The notes beneath the pieces are model-generated. The model saw only the letters and a program-made list of their open reading frames with translations. It was not told the origin of the DNA and made no database searches. A DNA stretch of 64,000 nt from CBDEGK01 sp965237855 (GTDB lineage: Bacteria; Pseudomonadota; Gammaproteobacteria; Pseudomonadales; Halieaceae): contig CBDEGK010000004.1 of NCBI GenBank assembly GCA_965237855.1, positions 434,001 through 498,000 on the forward strand, written 5' to 3'. Positions 61,148-64,000 of the stretch are shown here, piece by piece (the first letter of the stretch is position 1; each line of letters begins with the position of its first letter). The position numbers and the translations under genes were made by a program.

Positions 61148-62676
61148 CGAGTCCGGCTGAGCATATACTCGGCCACTGCCATACGCGTCTCTTCATCGAG
61201 ATAATTCTGCGGTGGCATTTCCGGGTAGTCTTCCCGCTTCCTGGTCGGTGCAGCGATGTACTCGGCCAGGCCTTTCGGGTTATCCATATACAGGGCCTGA
61301 ATGATCTGTACTGGCGGTCCAATCATGCGACCGGTGTAGGTGTGGCAGCCCGCACAGATACCCAGGTAGGCGATCTTGCCGCGATCTTCCGGCGCAATCA
61401 CGCGCGGCGGCACCGGCGGTAACAGGTAGTTGCCAATGCTGGCAGTATTGGTGATCTCACACTCGGCAAAATCCTTCACACCCACAGCCACATAGCGGTG
61501 ACGATTAATTATGCAGGGGTCCTTGCTGGGACCGACCGCGAGAATATCGGGATTGCCGGTTTGCAACTCGGTCAGGGCAAGCGCTTTGATTTCCTTGCTG
61601 GTGTCGTAACCGTTGTTGAACATGACATTGTCCAGAATCATCAGACCATCGGAGTTGGGGTCTGCCTCGGGGTCTACCGTCACGTTCGTGATCTGCGCCG
61701 CCGTATTGTGGTCCACCGATAGAATGCCGATGGTTTTGTTGTTGGTGATGATATTGCCTTCAACCACCACGTCGTCTGCCGCCATGATCATGATGCCGGT
61801 ACCGGCCTGGATACCACCCACGGTGGAGCCGGGTGCGCCGAAGTTGGGTGTGTTGTTGTCGCTGATCCAGTTGTTGCGAATGATCACATCGTAAGTGGTT
61901 TTGATGGGCAGGCCCGGGGTAATGAACGCCAGGATGCCGCCGGTGTTGTGATAGACAAAGTTGCTCTCGACAATGGCGTGGCGGCTGTTCTCTATCTCGA
62001 TACCGGCAACCGAATCAAACACCTCGTTGTAGGCGACGTGAACATTGTCGCTCATGCCCACATAAATGGCCGCATCTTCAATACTGGAAATGACGTTGTG
62101 TTCCACCAGTCCGTTGGTGCCAAGCTGCGGGAAGATGCCGTAAACGCCGGTGTCCTTGATGATATTGTTGCGGATCTCGTAATTGTTACCCGCCTGGCTC
62201 ATGATGGCATTGCCCTTGTAGTGGATGATCTTGAAACCCTCCACCACAATGTTATTGCCGGAAAACAGGATGGCGTCATTCAAGGTGCCTTTGCCATCCA
62301 GGGTGGCGCGCCGGCCCTCCTGAATAATGCCGTAGAGGCGAATGCCATCCTTGTCGATATACACGGTCTCACTGTAGGTGCCCGGCATGACCTGGATGGT
62401 GGTACCCGGTGCCGCGGCTCGAACCGCGTCCTGGATAGACTCACCGGCGTTGACCACAACCACCACGTCAGACTGGGGTGGTCCAGCGACCAGCTTGCTG
62501 GCGCCGGACAGCGTGTATCCACCATCTTCGCCGACCGCAGCGGACTGCGTCTCAAGGCTGGCACCACCGCTGCCGGTAATGACCGGAGCCGGGCCTTCAG
62601 CCTGCTGACCCAGGTACATACCCAGGGCGAAAGCGACTACTACCAGGACCAGGCCCAGTACTTTTCCACCATTCAT
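61144..62676 (-). CDS. Parallel beta-helix protein with C-terminal cytochrome c domain
   Basis: 510 residues. An N-terminal signal-anchor helix (MNGGKVLGLVLVVVAFALGMY) is followed by a CASH/NosD-like right-handed beta-helix (about 75-350: GTTIQVMPGTYSETVYIDKDG, NYEIRNNIIKDTGVYGIF, AIVESNFVYHNTGGI). After a Pro-rich linker the last 80 residues are a cytochrome c domain with heme site CAGCH (about 446-450) and a late Met as likely axial ligand. It starts in an ATGA overlap with the upstream di-heme gene. It resembles, from memory, families named 'parallel beta-helix repeat-containing protein' that co-occur with di-heme enzymes, function unknown. Confidence 0.85.
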   Translation of the reverse strand: MNGGKVLGLVLVVVAFALGMYLGQQAEGPAPVITGSGGASLETQSAAVGEDGGYTLSGASKLVAGPPQSDVVVVVNAGESIQDAVRAAAPGTTIQVMPGTYSETVYIDKDGIRLYGIIQEGRRATLDGKGTLNDAILFSGNNIVVEGFKIIHYKGNAIMSQAGNNYEIRNNIIKDTGVYGIFPQLGTNGLVEHNVISSIEDAAIYVGMSDNVHVAYNEVFDSVAGIEIENSRHAIVESNFVYHNTGGILAFITPGLPIKTTYDVIIRNNWISDNNTPNFGAPGSTVGGIQAGTGIMIMAADDVVVEGNIITNNKTIGILSVDHNTAAQITNVTVDPEADPNSDGLMILDNVMFNNGYDTSKEIKALALTELQTGNPDILAVGPSKDPCIINRHRYVAVGVKDFAECEITNTASIGNYLLPPVPPRVIAPEDRGKIAYLGICAGCHTYTGRMIGPPVQIIQALYMDNPKGLAEYIAAPTRKREDYPEMPPQNYLDEETRMAVAEYMLSRTR

Positions 62677-63878
62677 AACACTTCCTCCATCGCTACTTTA
62701 TTTATCACAATCTGTTCATTCTTATGATTCACCGGCGTTAGCCCCGAGGGCACGCGATCGGGAATCTGTGGTTTTAAACTCTCATCGGTCAGAACTTGCA
62801 TGAAGTCCACTAACCGATCCAATTCGTAATCCGTGAGATCGGGCGAGACAATATGCCAGTGCAGATGCAATTCTTCACCCTCAGGCACCGCGTGCCCTCT
62901 GCCCGCATTATAGAACTCTGTGACCTCGCGCAGGCTCTCGAATCGGCCAGAGTGCATATAGGGTGCGGTGAGGGCGATATTGCGCAGGCTCGGCACCTTG
63001 AATCCCGCGCGTAATTTCTTCGCCTGATAAGTCACCTCGGCCCCCGGGTCCAGCGGTATGCCCGGCGGCTCCGGCGCACCGATCACCGCCACCTGCTGAT
63101 TGGTAAACAGGGGTGGCGTATGACACTCGGCGCAGCGGGCGACGAAGGAACGAAACACGTTCATGCCTTCTATTTCTTGTTCGTTCAGTGCCGCGTGATA
63201 GCCGTGGGCATAGCGGTCATAACGACTGTTGAGGGAGATCAGGGACGACTGGAAGGCCGCCAGCGCCCGATAGACCTGCGTTAGCTCGATACCCTCACCG
63301 GAACCAGGGTAGGCTTGCTCAAACAGGTCGCGGTAGCTGTCATTCTGATTGAGGCTTCGCAGCAATTCTGCAGGGCTATTGCCCATTTCTTCCTCAGCAT
63401 AGAGTGGCCCCTGGGCTTGCTCTTCCAGCGATTCTGCCCGTGCATCCCAGAACAGCTTGCGCTGAAATGCCACATTCCACAGGCTGGGTGCCGTGCGACC
63501 TACTTCTTCACCTTGCACACCCACGGACCGGGGCAAGCCATCGGCAAAGCCTTTGTCCGGGTCATGGCAACTGCCACAGGACAGGCTGTCGTTACCGGAC
63601 AGCAGCGGATCAAAAAACAGGTAGCGACCGAGGTCTATTTCCCGCGGCGAAAAACCATCGCGATAGTCCGGCGGTAAACCCGTATGCGTGCCACCCACAC
63701 CCTGGTTCTGGGTGGAACTATAGAACTGATACTGGTTGCGCAGCTCACAGAGGCCCGCATCGGTCAGTTCAAAACTGGGCGGACAGCTATCGCGCAAAGT
63801 AAAACCGGCCGGTTGTTCACTGAACGCGAACACCAGGGAGACTGCCAACAGGGCGACTGTGAAAAAGAGCGGGCGCAT
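62673..63878 (-). CDS. MauG/CcpA-like di-heme cytochrome c peroxidase family protein
   Basis: 401 residues. A signal peptide (MRPLFFTVALLAVSLVFAFS) precedes two heme sites, CGSCHD (about 104-108) and CAECH (about 240-244). The MauG/peroxidase landmarks PSLWNVAFQRKLFWDARA and PSLRNIALTAPYMHSGRF are clear. A Cys-containing N-terminal extension (RDSCPPSFELTDAGLCELRN) is unlike classical CcpA. Co-transcribed with the beta-helix cytochrome; may oxidise or modify it. Confidence 0.9.
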   Translation of the reverse strand: MRPLFFTVALLAVSLVFAFSEQPAGFTLRDSCPPSFELTDAGLCELRNQYQFYSSTQNQGVGGTHTGLPPDYRDGFSPREIDLGRYLFFDPLLSGNDSLSCGSCHDPDKGFADGLPRSVGVQGEEVGRTAPSLWNVAFQRKLFWDARAESLEEQAQGPLYAEEEMGNSPAELLRSLNQNDSYRDLFEQAYPGSGEGIELTQVYRALAAFQSSLISLNSRYDRYAHGYHAALNEQEIEGMNVFRSFVARCAECHTPPLFTNQQVAVIGAPEPPGIPLDPGAEVTYQAKKLRAGFKVPSLRNIALTAPYMHSGRFESLREVTEFYNAGRGHAVPEGEELHLHWHIVSPDLTDYELDRLVDFMQVLTDESLKPQIPDRVPSGLTPVNHKNEQIVINKVAMEEVL

Positions 63879-63884
63879 ATTAAA

Positions 63885-64000
63885 TCAGGGATTGCTGCCC
63901 TGACTCTGGATAAACGCCATCACATCGGCAATGTCTTTTTCGGAGCTGAGCATGCTGGACATCATCTTCATCTGGCGACCAAAGCGGTCATCGGGGTGTG
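63885..64000 (-). CDS. Cytochrome c-like protein, C-terminus only (cut by window edge)
   Basis: The last 38 codons read HPDDRFGRQMKMMSSMLSSE and then KDIADVMAFIQSQGSNP. This is the usual end of a class I cytochrome c (Met ligand region and final amphipathic helix). The heme site lies outside the window. It is 6 nt upstream of the di-heme gene and probably in the same operon. Confidence 0.7.
   Translation of the reverse strand, partial: HPDDRFGRQMKMMSSMLSSEKDIADVMAFIQSQGSNP

Noticed and set aside
1..64000. Search by eye for CRISPR arrays
   Set aside because: No regularly spaced direct repeats with unique spacers were seen; the only tandem array is the coding 27-nt repeat at 30349-30510.

Overview
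The window reads as chromosomal DNA of a marine-type gammaproteobacterium, most like the Cellvibrionales/Halieaceae-Spongiibacteraceae side of the class. This placement is inferred from gene order and protein style (guaB/xseA divergent, xerD-dsbC-hom-thrC-recJ-prfB-lysS, rpsP-rimM-trmD-rplS after ffh, queA-tgt, feoAB) and not from a marker-gene tree. Genes are dense, mostly on the minus strand, often coupled by 4-8 nt overlaps, with frequent GTG and TTG starts.

Layout. 1-5.8 kb: start of guaB, xseA, a CRP-like regulator, and a divergent coupled signalling trio (response regulator-nucleotidyl cyclase, response regulator, histidine kinase). 5.8-16.1 kb: minus-strand housekeeping run (QseG-like lipoprotein, lysS, prfB with its programmed frameshift, a polytopic membrane protein, recJ, thrC, hom, alaC). 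16.3-19.2 kb: an ISNCY/IS1202-like insertion sequence, a coiled-coil protein and a GDPD phosphodiesterase, which split dsbC/xerD from hom/thrC. 19.2-30.2 kb: dsbC, xerD, rplS-trmD-rimM-rpsP, ffh, a YpjD-like and a CorB-like membrane protein, DUF1289, gamma carbonic anhydrase, NUDIX, tgt and queA. 30.2-31.2 kb: an Ala/Glu repeat protein, a tRNA-Leu remnant and an intact tRNA-Leu(CAA).

31.2-46.8 kb is the most rearranged part. A pentapeptide-repeat gene abuts the tRNA 3' end; an IS3-family element truncates a sensor kinase; glnE has an adenylylating half that looks catalytically degraded; a metallo-beta-lactamase-fold gene carries a one-base frameshift; a 1716-residue BvgS-like hybrid kinase follows; then a sulfotransferase remnant, a response regulator-SpoIIE phosphatase, an orphan REC-HPt fragment and a possible ubiK remnant. 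46.8-54.9 kb: comM, a GDPD lipoprotein pseudogene with an internal deletion, a cytochrome P450 with a neighbouring SDR, rep, and a Tat-exported molybdenum sulfite-dehydrogenase-like enzyme with its cytochrome c. 54.85-57.22 kb: a segment bracketed by an 18-bp inverted repeat (one mismatch), holding a chimeric remnant of a second rep gene and a TPR-glycosyltransferase-methyltransferase gene. 57.2-64 kb: feoA-feoB with a likely Fur site, a GFA-family protein, a c5-type cytochrome, a GST, and a heme cluster (a beta-helix/cytochrome c fusion, a MauG-like di-heme protein and a further cytochrome c cut by the window edge).

Themes. Signal transduction is prominent: the cyclase carries guanylate-cyclase-type purine-selecting residues and lies beside a CRP-type regulator. 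Gene decay is also prominent (at least six remnants or pseudogenes). All calls are from reading the sequence and family knowledge; no database search was run.
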